This document shows, in pieces, positions 1 through 5,375 of a DNA stretch of 6,424 nucleotides. Source of the stretch: Flavobacteriaceae bacterium. Its GTDB lineage: Bacteria > Bacteroidota > Bacteroidia > Flavobacteriales > Flavobacteriaceae. The notes below the pieces were generated by a model. It had not been told where the DNA came from. It did no database searches and saw nothing but the letters and a program-made list of their open reading frames with translations. The position numbers and the translations under genes are program-made. The stretch covers positions 1 to 6,424 of the forward strand of contig JAUWLK010000157.1 in assembly GCA_030613745.1 (NCBI GenBank), given 5' to 3'. Position 1 is the stretch's first letter; every line of letters begins with the position of its first letter.

Positions 1-168
1 CCAGCTTATGAAGCAGCATTAAAAGATAATAATAAGGAATATATAGCTCACATCTACCCGGAAGTAAACCATGGATTTCACAATAATACAACTCCACGGT
101 ATAATAAAGAAGTTGCAAATCTTGCCTGGCAACGTACAATAGATTTTTTCAAAGAAAAGTTAATGTAG
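1..168 (+). CDS. Dienelactone hydrolase family protein, C-terminal fragment
   Basis: Frame 1 is open from the window edge to a TAG stop, giving the last 55 residues of a protein whose start lies outside the window. The segment YPEVNHGFHNNTTPRYN (fragment residues 19-35), followed by LAWQRTIDFFKEKL, is typical of the end of dienelactone hydrolase (carboxymethylenebutenolidase-like) alpha/beta hydrolases. In that family the His of the 'NHGF' segment (fragment residue 24) completes a Cys-Asp-His triad; the nucleophile and the acid are not visible here. Such proteins hydrolyse lactones or esters, but in Bacteroidota many have unknown substrates, so no specific reaction is assigned. The next gene begins 227 bases downstream on the same strand, too far to assume one operon. 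No convincing terminator follows. Confidence 0.8.
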   Translation, partial: PAYEAALKDNNKEYIAHIYPEVNHGFHNNTTPRYNKEVANLAWQRTIDFFKEKLM

Positions 169-305
169 TTTACAATGATAATTTAGAATATTTAATAAGA
201 ATAATGCTAAATTCATTACACATACATTTTACTCTTCTCCTATTTTCACTTCATAAAAAGAGTTACTTACTCAATTAATATTTAAGATAAAATAAGTAAT
301 TCTAT

Positions 306-320
306 GTTATTTAAAATAAC
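306..320. repeat. Small perfect palindrome upstream of the isomerase-like gene
   Basis: GTTATTT and AAATAAC are perfect inverted 7-base arms around a single A. The site lies about 75 bases before the ATG at 396, in a 227-base gap that is otherwise very AT-rich and shows no gene. It could be an operator, but short palindromes in AT-rich DNA arise easily by chance. The nearest promoter-like sequences downstream (TTG at 339-341, TAATTTTA at 354-361, TAAATTTT at 368-375) match TAnnTTTG in 7 of 8 positions but are badly spaced from the TTG, so no promoter is called here. Confidence 0.2.
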
Positions 321-395
321 TAAAACTTATCAAATAATTTGACAAATATTTATTAATTTTAGAGTTTTAAATTTTAATATTCAAAACACTTAATC

Positions 396-1259
396 ATGAT
401 CAAAACATTTATAAAAACATTAGTCTTTACTCTTTTTTTAACAGGTACATTTAATAGTGTAGCACAAGAAAAATTTGGTGGTTTAGCATTGTATACAGTA
501 AGAGATGATATGGGTAAAGATGCTAAAGCTACATTACAGGCTGTTGCAGATACCGGATATAAAAACATTGAAGCCGCTGGCTATAAAGATGGGAAATATT
601 ATAATATGACCCCTCAAGATTTTAAAAAATTACTTAATAATTTGGGCTTAAACCCAATAAGTACACATCAATCTGCCATAACACTTGATAATGCAGATGT
701 AATGTTTGCTGATGCAAAAACTGCCGGTTTTGAATATTTTGTAGTTCCTGTACCTCCAATGGGGCTTTTTAAATATTATAAAGAAACCCAAAGCATGGGA
801 ATGACTGGTGGTGCAGCTAACCTTGCTAAAATTTTAAGTACGCTTGGTGAAAAATGTGATAAAGCAGGCCTAAAATTATTATATCATAACCATGATTTTG
901 AATTCAAAAAAGATAAGGAAGGTATTGTTACTATTGATTATTTATTAGAAAACACCAATCCAAAATATGTGAATTTTCAAATGGATTTGTACTGGGTAAT
1001 TAAAGCTGGTGCTGATCCTGTAGCCTATTTTAAAAAATACCCAGGACGTTTTAAAATATGGCATGTTAAAGATATGGACGATCAAGGTAGATTTGCACCT
1101 GTAGGAAATGGAAATATTGATTTTTCTGTAATTCTTGCAAATAAAAAATTATCAGGTATGGAATATTATTTGGTAGAACAAGATAGAACCTTTAATATGA
1201 AACCTCTTGAAGCTATAAAAGTAAGCCATAAAGGGCTAAAAGAAATTGGTTTTAAATAA
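396..1259 (+). CDS. Exported sugar phosphate isomerase/epimerase family protein (xylose isomerase-like TIM barrel)
   Basis: This 287-residue protein has a type I signal peptide: a short positive N-terminus (MIKTFIKT), a hydrophobic core at residues 9-18, and a likely cleavage at SVA-QEK around residue 23. The rest is one AP-endonuclease-2/xylose-isomerase-like TIM barrel. Family signatures are GYKNIEAAGY (54-63), LLYHNHDFEF (161-170), NFQMDLYWVIKAGADP (193-208), FKIWHVKDMD (219-228) and YLVEQDRTF (258-266). By family analogy Glu59, the His/Asp of YHNHD, Asp197, His223 and Glu261 would line a metal and sugar site; this is inferred from conserved positions. The substrate is unknown; family members isomerise, epimerise or otherwise process sugars and cyclitols. 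The signal peptide places it in the periplasm, probably in carbohydrate use. ATG at 396 is the only sensible start, because an in-frame TAA lies at 375-377 with no other start between. The stop codon touches the repeat cluster that follows. Confidence 0.87.
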   Translation: MIKTFIKTLVFTLFLTGTFNSVAQEKFGGLALYTVRDDMGKDAKATLQAVADTGYKNIEAAGYKDGKYYNMTPQDFKKLLNNLGLNPISTHQSAITLDNADVMFADAKTAGFEYFVVPVPPMGLFKYYKETQSMGMTGGAANLAKILSTLGEKCDKAGLKLLYHNHDFEFKKDKEGIVTIDYLLENTNPKYVNFQMDLYWVIKAGADPVAYFKKYPGRFKIWHVKDMDDQGRFAPVGNGNIDFSVILANKKLSGMEYYLVEQDRTFNMKPLEAIKVSHKGLKEIGFK

Positions 1260-1270
1260 TCTTTGCGCAA

Positions 1271-1309
1271 GTTACACAAAGTCGTTACGCAAAACCGTTA
1301 CTCAAAGTC
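1271..1309 (+). repeat. Three head-to-tail 13-base repeat units
   Basis: GTTACACAAAGTC (1271-1283), GTTACGCAAAACC (1284-1296) and GTTACTCAAAGTC (1297-1309) abut with no spacer, an exact 13-base period. They share GTTAC, CAAA and a C-ending tail. The third unit is also the left arm of the hairpin that ends at 1326. Confidence 0.9.
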
Positions 1310-1326
1310 TCCTGACTTTGAGTTAT
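1297..1326. repeat. REP-like hairpin 1
   Basis: CTCAAAGTC (1301-1309) pairs perfectly with GACTTTGAG (1314-1322) around the loop TCCT. The stem extends by one A-T pair outside. This copy has a T/A pair where most other copies have G/C (CTCAAAG instead of CGCAAAG), and the change is present on both arms, so pairing is preserved. Confidence 0.85.
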
Positions 1327-1335
1327 AATAAATAT

Positions 1336-1382
1336 GCTACGCAAAATCGTTGTGCAAAGTTTTCTTACCGTTACGCAAAGTC
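1336..1382 (+). repeat. Second direct-repeat run of the 13-base unit
   Basis: GCTACGCAAAATC (1336-1348) and GTTGTGCAAAGTT (1349-1361) abut exactly. After 8 bases a consensus-like GTTACGCAAAGTC follows (1370-1382). The end of that copy forms a small AGTC/GACT hairpin with 1387-1390 around a TGTA loop, perhaps a decayed inverted partner. Confidence 0.75.
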
Positions 1383-1419
1383 TGTAGACTCAAGTAGTTA
1401 TGATTAGTATAAGTGATAT

Positions 1420-1448
1420 GTGACTCAAAGTCGGAGACTTTGCGTAGC
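1420..1448. repeat. REP-like hairpin 2
   Basis: CAAAGTC (1426-1432) and GACTTTG (1436-1442) are perfect inverted arms around the loop GGA. After one mismatch the stem continues with AC (1423-1424) against GT (1444-1445). The loop reads GGA on the plus strand, the opposite orientation to the TCC loop of hairpin 3. Confidence 0.85.
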
Positions 1449-1464
1449 ATGACCAAACAAAGTC

Positions 1465-1493
1465 GTTACGCAAAGTCTCCGACTTTGCGCAGC
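1465..1493. repeat. REP-like hairpin 3, best-preserved copy
   Basis: CGCAAAGTC (1469-1477) and GACTTTGCG (1481-1489) form a perfect 9-base-pair stem with a TCC loop. The feet are GTTA on the left and CAGC on the right. This copy best shows the complete unit: a 13-mer GTTACGCAAAGTC, a 3-base loop, and an inverted 13-mer. No T-run follows, so it is not an ordinary intrinsic terminator. Confidence 0.9.
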
Positions 1494-1570
1494 AAGAAGC
1501 ATTGCGTCACAATAATTCAATTAAAAGTTTTTAGTTAAATTTACATTTCAACTTAATTCTTTATGATGAA

Positions 1571-2173
1571 ATGAAAGAAGGTTATATAATTAGAGACCAG
1601 AGTAAAACACATTTTATTACAGCAACAGTTGTTGATTGGATTGATATTTTTACACGAAAAATTTATAGAGATTGTATTATTGGAAGTTTAAAATATAATA
1701 TCAAAAACAAAAAATTAATCGTTTATGGTTATGTTATTATGAGTAATCATATACATTTAATCATTCAAGCAGAAGACGAAAATTTATCTGACATCTTAAG
1801 GGATTTCAAAAAATTCACATCAACTACCATATTGAAGATGATTCAAACAGAACCAGAAAGCAGAAGAATCTGGATGTTAGATAGATTTAAAGAAGCCACA
1901 AAATCACACAGTAGGAATAAAAATTATCAATTTTGGAAATATGGAAACCATGCGGAAGAAATATACTCAGAAAAGTTTTTATGGTCAAAATTAGATTATA
2001 TTCATTTTAATCCTGTTAAAGCAGGAATAGTAAATAAAGCTGAAGATTTTATTTATTCAAGTGCAAGTAATTATATAACCGGCAAAGGTTTATTGGATGT
2101 TACGATTGTAGATGTTCCTGTTACTGATGTATCGAAAATATCAAGTATAAAAAGAGATGTGAATTATGATTAG
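1571..2173 (+). CDS. REP-associated tyrosine transposase (RAYT, IS200-like Y1 family)
   Basis: This 200-residue protein has the layout of a single-domain Y1 HUH transposase. The HUH motif is in YVIMSNHIHLIIQ (54-66), with His60 and His62 as metal ligands. The conserved central segment LRDFKKFTS (76-84) and the downstream QFWKYGNHAEEIYSEKF (120-136) are typical of Bacteroidota RAYTs. The segment LDYIHFNPVKAGIV (141-154) contains the probable nucleophilic Tyr143, with Asn147 four residues later, matching the Tyr-x-x-x-Gln spacing of IS200/IS608 TnpA. RAYTs cut and rejoin single-stranded REP hairpins; unlike IS200 they are usually single-copy and not flanked by mobile ends. Length and key residues look intact, so the gene is probably functional. 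The start is ATG at 1571; a mini-ORF ATG ATG AAA TGA (1563-1574) overlaps it in another frame. Weak -7-like elements (1536-1543, 1542-1549; 7 of 8 matches) lie upstream. REP-like repeats lie on both sides. Confidence 0.93.
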   Translation: MKEGYIIRDQSKTHFITATVVDWIDIFTRKIYRDCIIGSLKYNIKNKKLIVYGYVIMSNHIHLIIQAEDENLSDILRDFKKFTSTTILKMIQTEPESRRIWMLDRFKEATKSHSRNKNYQFWKYGNHAEEIYSEKFLWSKLDYIHFNPVKAGIVNKAEDFIYSSASNYITGKGLLDVTIVDVPVTDVSKISSIKRDVNYD

Positions 2174-2177
2174 AAGA

Positions 2178-2206
2178 ATGGCTCAATGTCGGAGACTTTG
2201 CGCAAC
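2178..2206. repeat. REP-like hairpin 4
   Basis: CAATGTC (2184-2190) and GACTTTG (2194-2200) are inverted arms around a GGA loop with one mismatched pair. The right arm, GACTTTGCGCAAC, is consensus-like; the left arm is more degenerate. Confidence 0.7.
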
Positions 2207-2255
2207 ATGCGAGAGACTTTACACTACATGCACAACATATGAGTGATACAAAACC

Positions 2256-2284
2256 GTTACGCAGAGTCGGAGACTTTGCGCAGC
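2256..2284. repeat. REP-like hairpin 5
   Basis: CGCAGAGTC (2260-2268) and GACTTTGCG (2272-2280) pair at 8 of 9 positions around a GGA loop. The left foot is GTTA and the right foot CAGC, the same as in hairpin 3. It sits 17 bases from the lexA stop codon and may protect or end the converging transcripts. Confidence 0.85.
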
Positions 2285-2300
2285 GTGTGCTATAAACTTA

Positions 2301-2924
2301 TCAAATCGATATTACCGCTTCAACAATACCTTGTATTCTAAATTCATCAGATAAAATAATGGGCTGGTATTTTTTATTATTTGACTTTGGTTTTAAAACA
2401 ACCAAGCTACCAGTATGATGATATTCTTTAATTGTAGCTTCATCATCAATTAATGCCACAACTTTATCACCATTTTCGGCATGCTGCTGTTGTCTTATTA
2501 AAACCAAATCACCATCATTAATTCCTGCATTATCCATGGAATCTCCTTTTGCTCTTAATAAAAAATATTTATGTCCTTTTTTTATCAATTTAATCGAAAT
2601 AGGAATATTGGCTTCAATATTCTCTTCTGCAAAAATTGGCAAACCACAGGCTACGTTCCCAAGTAATGGCACTTTAATGGTTTGTTCTCTTGTACCATAA
2701 TCTTCGGGTAATTCAAATTCTATCAATTGAAAGCTTCCATCCTGTTTTTTTCTTAAAATTCCTTTTTTTTCTAAATCATTGATAATTACAGATGCAGAAC
2801 GTGGAGATTTGTATTCTAATTCTCTCATTAATTTTCTAACACTAGGCATTTTACCAAAATCAAATAAATATTTTCTAATGGTTCTTAAAGCTTGTAATTC
2901 TCTTTTTGAAAGTTTATCAAACAT
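2301..2924 (-). CDS. lexA: LexA repressor (SOS regulator, self-cleaving S24 peptidase)
   Basis: Starting at ATG 2924 the protein has 207 residues, a usual LexA length. The N-terminal winged helix (about 1-68) has LSKRELQALRTIRKYL, then PSVRKLMREL and a recognition helix SPRSASVIINDLEKKGIL. The C-terminal S24 domain carries the scissile region GNVACGLP, with cleavage expected at Cys93-Gly94, then the nucleophile Ser129 in AKGDSMDNAGINDGDLV and the general base Lys166 in DDEATIKEYH. The Ser-to-Lys distance of 37 equals that of E. coli LexA (S119/K156). LexA represses DNA-repair genes and cleaves itself when stimulated by RecA on single-stranded DNA. A TTG two codons upstream (2930) would give 209 residues, but it lies inside the best -7 promoter element, so ATG is preferred. 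The RAYT gene converges from the other side and a transporter gene diverges upstream. No imuB, dnaE2 or umuC partner is present in this window. Confidence 0.92.
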   Translation of the reverse strand: MFDKLSKRELQALRTIRKYLFDFGKMPSVRKLMRELEYKSPRSASVIINDLEKKGILRKKQDGSFQLIEFELPEDYGTREQTIKVPLLGNVACGLPIFAEENIEANIPISIKLIKKGHKYFLLRAKGDSMDNAGINDGDLVLIRQQQHAENGDKVVALIDDEATIKEYHHTGSLVVLKPKSNNKKYQPIILSDEFRIQGIVEAVISI

Positions 2925-2947
2925 ACACAAATATACACTTTATATAC
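2921..2947 (-). promoter_or_regulatory. Candidate operator: three phased GTATRT repeats in the lexA promoter
   Basis: Reading the minus strand, GTATAT (2947-2942), GTATAT (2936-2931) and GTATGT (2926-2921) repeat at intervals of 11 and 10 bases, about one helical turn each. They cover the region between and across the -7 element and the start codon. lexA genes are normally autoregulated, so binding by LexA itself is a reasonable inference. The sequence does not resemble the E. coli (CTGT-N8-ACAG) or Bacillus-type (GAAC-N4-GTTC) SOS boxes, and AT-rich repeats may be coincidental. Confidence 0.4.
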
Positions 2948-2957
2948 GATTTTTCAA
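2928..2957 (-). promoter_or_regulatory. lexA promoter, Bacteroidota type
   Basis: On the minus strand TTG (2957-2955), preceded by TT, is followed after exactly 19 bases by TATATTTG (2935-2928), a full match to the -7 consensus TAnnTTTG. This is the best promoter in the window. With the usual distance from the -7 element, transcription would start close to 2921-2925, at or next to the ATG of lexA. The TTG codon at 2930-2928 is part of the -7 element, which argues against it as the translation start. Confidence 0.72.
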
Positions 2958-3104
2958 AATTTTTTATCTAGATATCCTTTTATTGGATAACAATTCAATA
3001 GTTAACCCGTTATAAAGCCTTTGGGAATCCTTTTTAATTAAAAAAAGATTAGCTATATTCACCTTTTATTTTATGAGTAATCATAAAAAATGGATTTTAA
3101 ATAA

Positions 3105-5288
3105 ATGGCAGAAAAAAAGAAATTTGGAACATTTGCCGGTGTTTTTACACCTTCTATCTTAACCATTTTAGGTGTGATCATGTATATGCGTTTGGGTTGG
3201 GTTGTTGGTAATGCAGGTTTAATTGGTGCCATTGTTATTATTGTTGTTGCGCATGTTATTGCTATTACAACAGGTTTAAGTGTTTCATCAGTTGCAACAG
3301 ACAAAAAAATTGGAGCCGGAGGTATTTACTACGTGCTATCCCGAAGTATGGGAATTCCCATTGGTGGTTCCATTGGTATAGCAATTTATATTGGAACAGC
3401 TTTTTCTATTGCTTTATATTTAATTGGTTTTGCAGAGAGTTTTAATGGATATTTTGGTTTTGGAATGTCTGTAAATGCCTTTAGAATAACTGGTACCATT
3501 GCGCTAATAGCTATTACAGCCTTAGCATTGATAAGTACATCTGTAGCATTAAAATCGCAATTTTTTATACTGGCAGCCATTATCATTTCATTGGTTTCTA
3601 TCTATTTTGGAACAACAGAATTTACACCTGAAACTGTACCTATGTTTGCAACCAAAGATGCCGTTTCTTTAGAAATTGTATTTGCCATATTTTTCCCTGC
3701 CGTTACCGGTTTTACTGCCGGTATTGCAATGAGTGGTGATTTAAAAAATCCTAAACAATCTATTCCATTTGGTACTTTATCAGCCATTGGTGTAGGACTA
3801 ATAGTTTATATAGGGCTTGCTGTTTTTATGGCCTATAATATCAATTCAGAGGTATTAAAAACAGATTATAATATTTTAATGAAAATGGCCTTTTTTGCTC
3901 CGGCAGTTGTAGCCGGAATTTGGGGAGCTACTTTATCTTCGGCTTTGGGAGGAATTCTTGGTGGTCCGAGAATTTTGCAAGCCATGTCAATAGATAAAGT
4001 GACACCTAAAATATTTGGCAAAGGAAAAGGGGAAAATAATGAACCTGTAAATGCATTATTTATGGTTTTTATTATTGCAGAAGCAGGTATTTTAATTGGA
4101 GAATTAGATGTTATCGCTCGTGTGGTTTCTATGTTTTACCTAACAGCTTATGGCTTTATTAATATTTCTTATTTCCTGGAAAGTTGGGCAAATCCTGATT
4201 TTCAGCCTACATTTAAAATTAAACGCTGGATAGGTTTACTTGGTTTTATTGCCAGTTTTGGAGTAATGTTTAAGTTAGATATGTTTGCAATGCTTGGTGC
4301 TTTAGCTGTTGTTGGAGGCTTGTTTTTTTGGTTACAACGAAAAGAAGTAAAATTACAATCTAATGATGTGTGGCGAAGTGTTTGGGAAAATGTTGTTAAT
4401 ACAGGTTTAAAAAAAATTGATGCCGGGGTTGATGAAAACTCTAATTGGAACCCGAATATTATTCTGTTTAGTGGAGCAAGTGAACATCAACATTTTTTAT
4501 TAGAATTGGGTAAAACTGTATCTGGTCGTACAGGAATAGTTACTAATTTTAAATTGATTCTAGATAGAGAAAATGATAAACCTTTACGAAAAACAGAACA
4601 GATTGTAAGAGATGATAACTTTAAAGAGCTAGGCATATTTGCAAGACAAATAAAGGTTGATAATATTTATAAAGGTATCACAAATATTGCCTCAACTTTT
4701 GGGTTTTCTGGTGTTGAGCCAAATACCATAATGCTGGGCTGGCCTAAAGGTTTGGAGAATTCTGTTGAATATTCTAAAATGACGGAAACACTATTGCTGT
4801 TAGATTATAATTTATTGTATTTAGATTTTGATAGAAAAACAAAATTTGGCAACTATCAAACAGTTGATTTATGGTGGCGAGAAACGGATAGCAAGAATGC
4901 TGAAATGATGTTAAATATTGCACGATTTATTATTGCATCTCCAAAATGGAATAACACAAATATCAGGGTTTTGTTTGTAAATAATAACAATGTTGATAAA
5001 GATATTATATATTCAAAAATTGCGAAATTGGTTGAAGATTTAAGAGTAAACGTTGAAATTAAAATAATCAATAATGCTGTTGAACAAAAAGCATTTTATG
5101 ATCTAATTGAGGAGCATTCAGCAACTACAGATTTAACAATATTAGGAATACCAAATTACAAAATTGAAAAACAAGCCGAATTTATAGTTAAAACAAATCA
5201 TTTATTTGAAGCTATTGGATCTACGCTATTGGTTAAAGCTGCCAACAATTTTAATGTACTTGACCTAGACTTTAATAAAAAAGAATAG
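3105..5288 (+). CDS. Cation-chloride cotransporter family protein (SLC12-like, APC superfamily)
   Basis: This 727-residue membrane protein matches the SLC12 (NKCC/KCC) pattern along its length. TM1 reads GVFTPSILTILGVIMYMRLGWVVGNAG (12-38, cited by position). Next are GAGGIYYVLSRSMG (70-83), AIFFPAVTGFTAGIAMSGD (194-212) with LKNPKQSIPFGTL, GIWGATLSSALGGILGGPRI (271-290), and FGKGKGENNEP (304-314) before a late helix. About 11-12 helices end near residue 410. The remaining 317 residues are soluble and resemble the SLC12 C-terminal domain: ILFSGASEHQHFLLELGK (453-470) corresponds to the first strand and helix of that domain. Eukaryotic relatives move Cl with K and/or Na electroneutrally; ion selectivity here is unknown, and automatic tools may label it an amino acid permease. 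The start is fixed: TAA (3102-3104) lies in frame directly before the ATG. It diverges from lexA, and the 180-base gap between them shows no clear promoter for this gene. Confidence 0.88.
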   Translation: MAEKKKFGTFAGVFTPSILTILGVIMYMRLGWVVGNAGLIGAIVIIVVAHVIAITTGLSVSSVATDKKIGAGGIYYVLSRSMGIPIGGSIGIAIYIGTAFSIALYLIGFAESFNGYFGFGMSVNAFRITGTIALIAITALALISTSVALKSQFFILAAIIISLVSIYFGTTEFTPETVPMFATKDAVSLEIVFAIFFPAVTGFTAGIAMSGDLKNPKQSIPFGTLSAIGVGLIVYIGLAVFMAYNINSEVLKTDYNILMKMAFFAPAVVAGIWGATLSSALGGILGGPRILQAMSIDKVTPKIFGKGKGENNEPVNALFMVFIIAEAGILIGELDVIARVVSMFYLTAYGFINISYFLESWANPDFQPTFKIKRWIGLLGFIASFGVMFKLDMFAMLGALAVVGGLFFWLQRKEVKLQSNDVWRSVWENVVNTGLKKIDAGVDENSNWNPNIILFSGASEHQHFLLELGKTVSGRTGIVTNFKLILDRENDKPLRKTEQIVRDDNFKELGIFARQIKVDNIYKGITNIASTFGFSGVEPNTIMLGWPKGLENSVEYSKMTETLLLLDYNLLYLDFDRKTKFGNYQTVDLWWRETDSKNAEMMLNIARFIIASPKWNNTNIRVLFVNNNNVDKDIIYSKIAKLVEDLRVNVEIKIINNAVEQKAFYDLIEEHSATTDLTILGIPNYKIEKQAEFIVKTNHLFEAIGSTLLVKAANNFNVLDLDFNKKE

Positions 5289-5324
5289 AGATATTTTATA
5301 TAAAATTCTGTTACATAAGTATCT

Positions 5325-5352
5325 TAACTTTGTTCATTTCAAAGTAATTTTG
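5325..5352 (+). promoter_or_regulatory. Possible promoter(s) of the EamA-family gene
   Basis: Two exact matches to the Bacteroidota -7 element TAnnTTTG, TAACTTTG (5325-5332) and TAATTTTG (5345-5352), lie 20 bases apart in the 87-base gap before the GTG at 5376. Neither has a TTG at the ideal 19-base distance, so the call is tentative. Use of the second would give a leader of roughly 17 bases. Independent transcription is plausible because no terminator is seen after the preceding gene either. Confidence 0.4.
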
Positions 5353-5375
5353 TTTTATCATTCAAATAAAATATA

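Larger units (their letters stand above)
1259..1493. repeat. Left REP-like repeat cluster beside the RAYT gene
   Basis: This stretch is built from copies of a 13-base unit, consensus GYTRCGCAAAGTC, in both orientations. Forward copies, some degenerate, start at 1271, 1284, 1297, 1336, 1349, 1370, 1420, 1452 and 1465. Reverse copies (GACTTTGCGYARC) start at 1259 (10 of 13 matching), 1314, 1436 and 1481. Pairs of opposite copies form short-loop hairpins, listed separately. The cluster starts on the last base of the isomerase-like stop codon and is clearly richer in G and C than its surroundings. It resembles REP/BIME sequences that accompany RAYT transposases, and the same unit recurs on the far side of the adjacent RAYT gene. 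The tail from 1494 to 1570 contains only a degenerate trace (GCATTGCGTCAC) and the AT-rich leader of the RAYT gene. Confidence 0.85.
2178..2284. repeat. Right REP-like repeat cluster between RAYT and lexA
   Basis: The same 13-base unit as on the left side of the RAYT gene recurs here. Forward copies are degenerate at 2178 and 2243 and near-consensus at 2256; reverse copies start at 2194, 2215 (GACTTTACACTAC) and 2272. The copies at 2243 and 2256 abut with the 13-base period seen in the left cluster. The cluster fills almost the whole 127-base gap between the convergent RAYT and lexA genes. Confidence 0.83.

Noticed and set aside
231..263. ACTCTT/AAGAGT inverted repeat after the hydrolase gene as a terminator
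   Set aside because: The stem is only 6 pairs with a 21-base loop and no T-run after it.
1259..1493. CRISPR array
   Set aside because: The repeats are 13 bases, occur in both orientations, abut or vary in spacing, and there are no uniform unique spacers or cas genes.
1465..1493. Intrinsic terminator at the strong hairpin
   Set aside because: No T-run follows on either strand, and the same hairpin recurs in other positions as a repeat family.
1563..2173. A complete IS200/IS605 insertion sequence
   Set aside because: No tnpB and no distinct left and right end hairpins are visible; the flanking repeats are the dispersed REP-like type, and the protein segment YIHFNPVKAG is of the RAYT type.
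2985..2995. GGATAACAATT, identical to part of the E. coli lac operator
   Set aside because: Only half an operator is present and no LacI-type regulator is seen; an 11-base AT-rich match can occur by chance.
2779..3015. Plus-strand open frame of 78 codons overlapping the lexA start and promoter
   Set aside because: It runs antisense to the well-supported lexA N-terminus, has no recognisable domain, and its composition fits a shadow frame.
3071..3787. Minus-strand open frames inside the cotransporter gene
   Set aside because: They are antisense to a strongly conserved membrane protein and look like shadow frames without family features.
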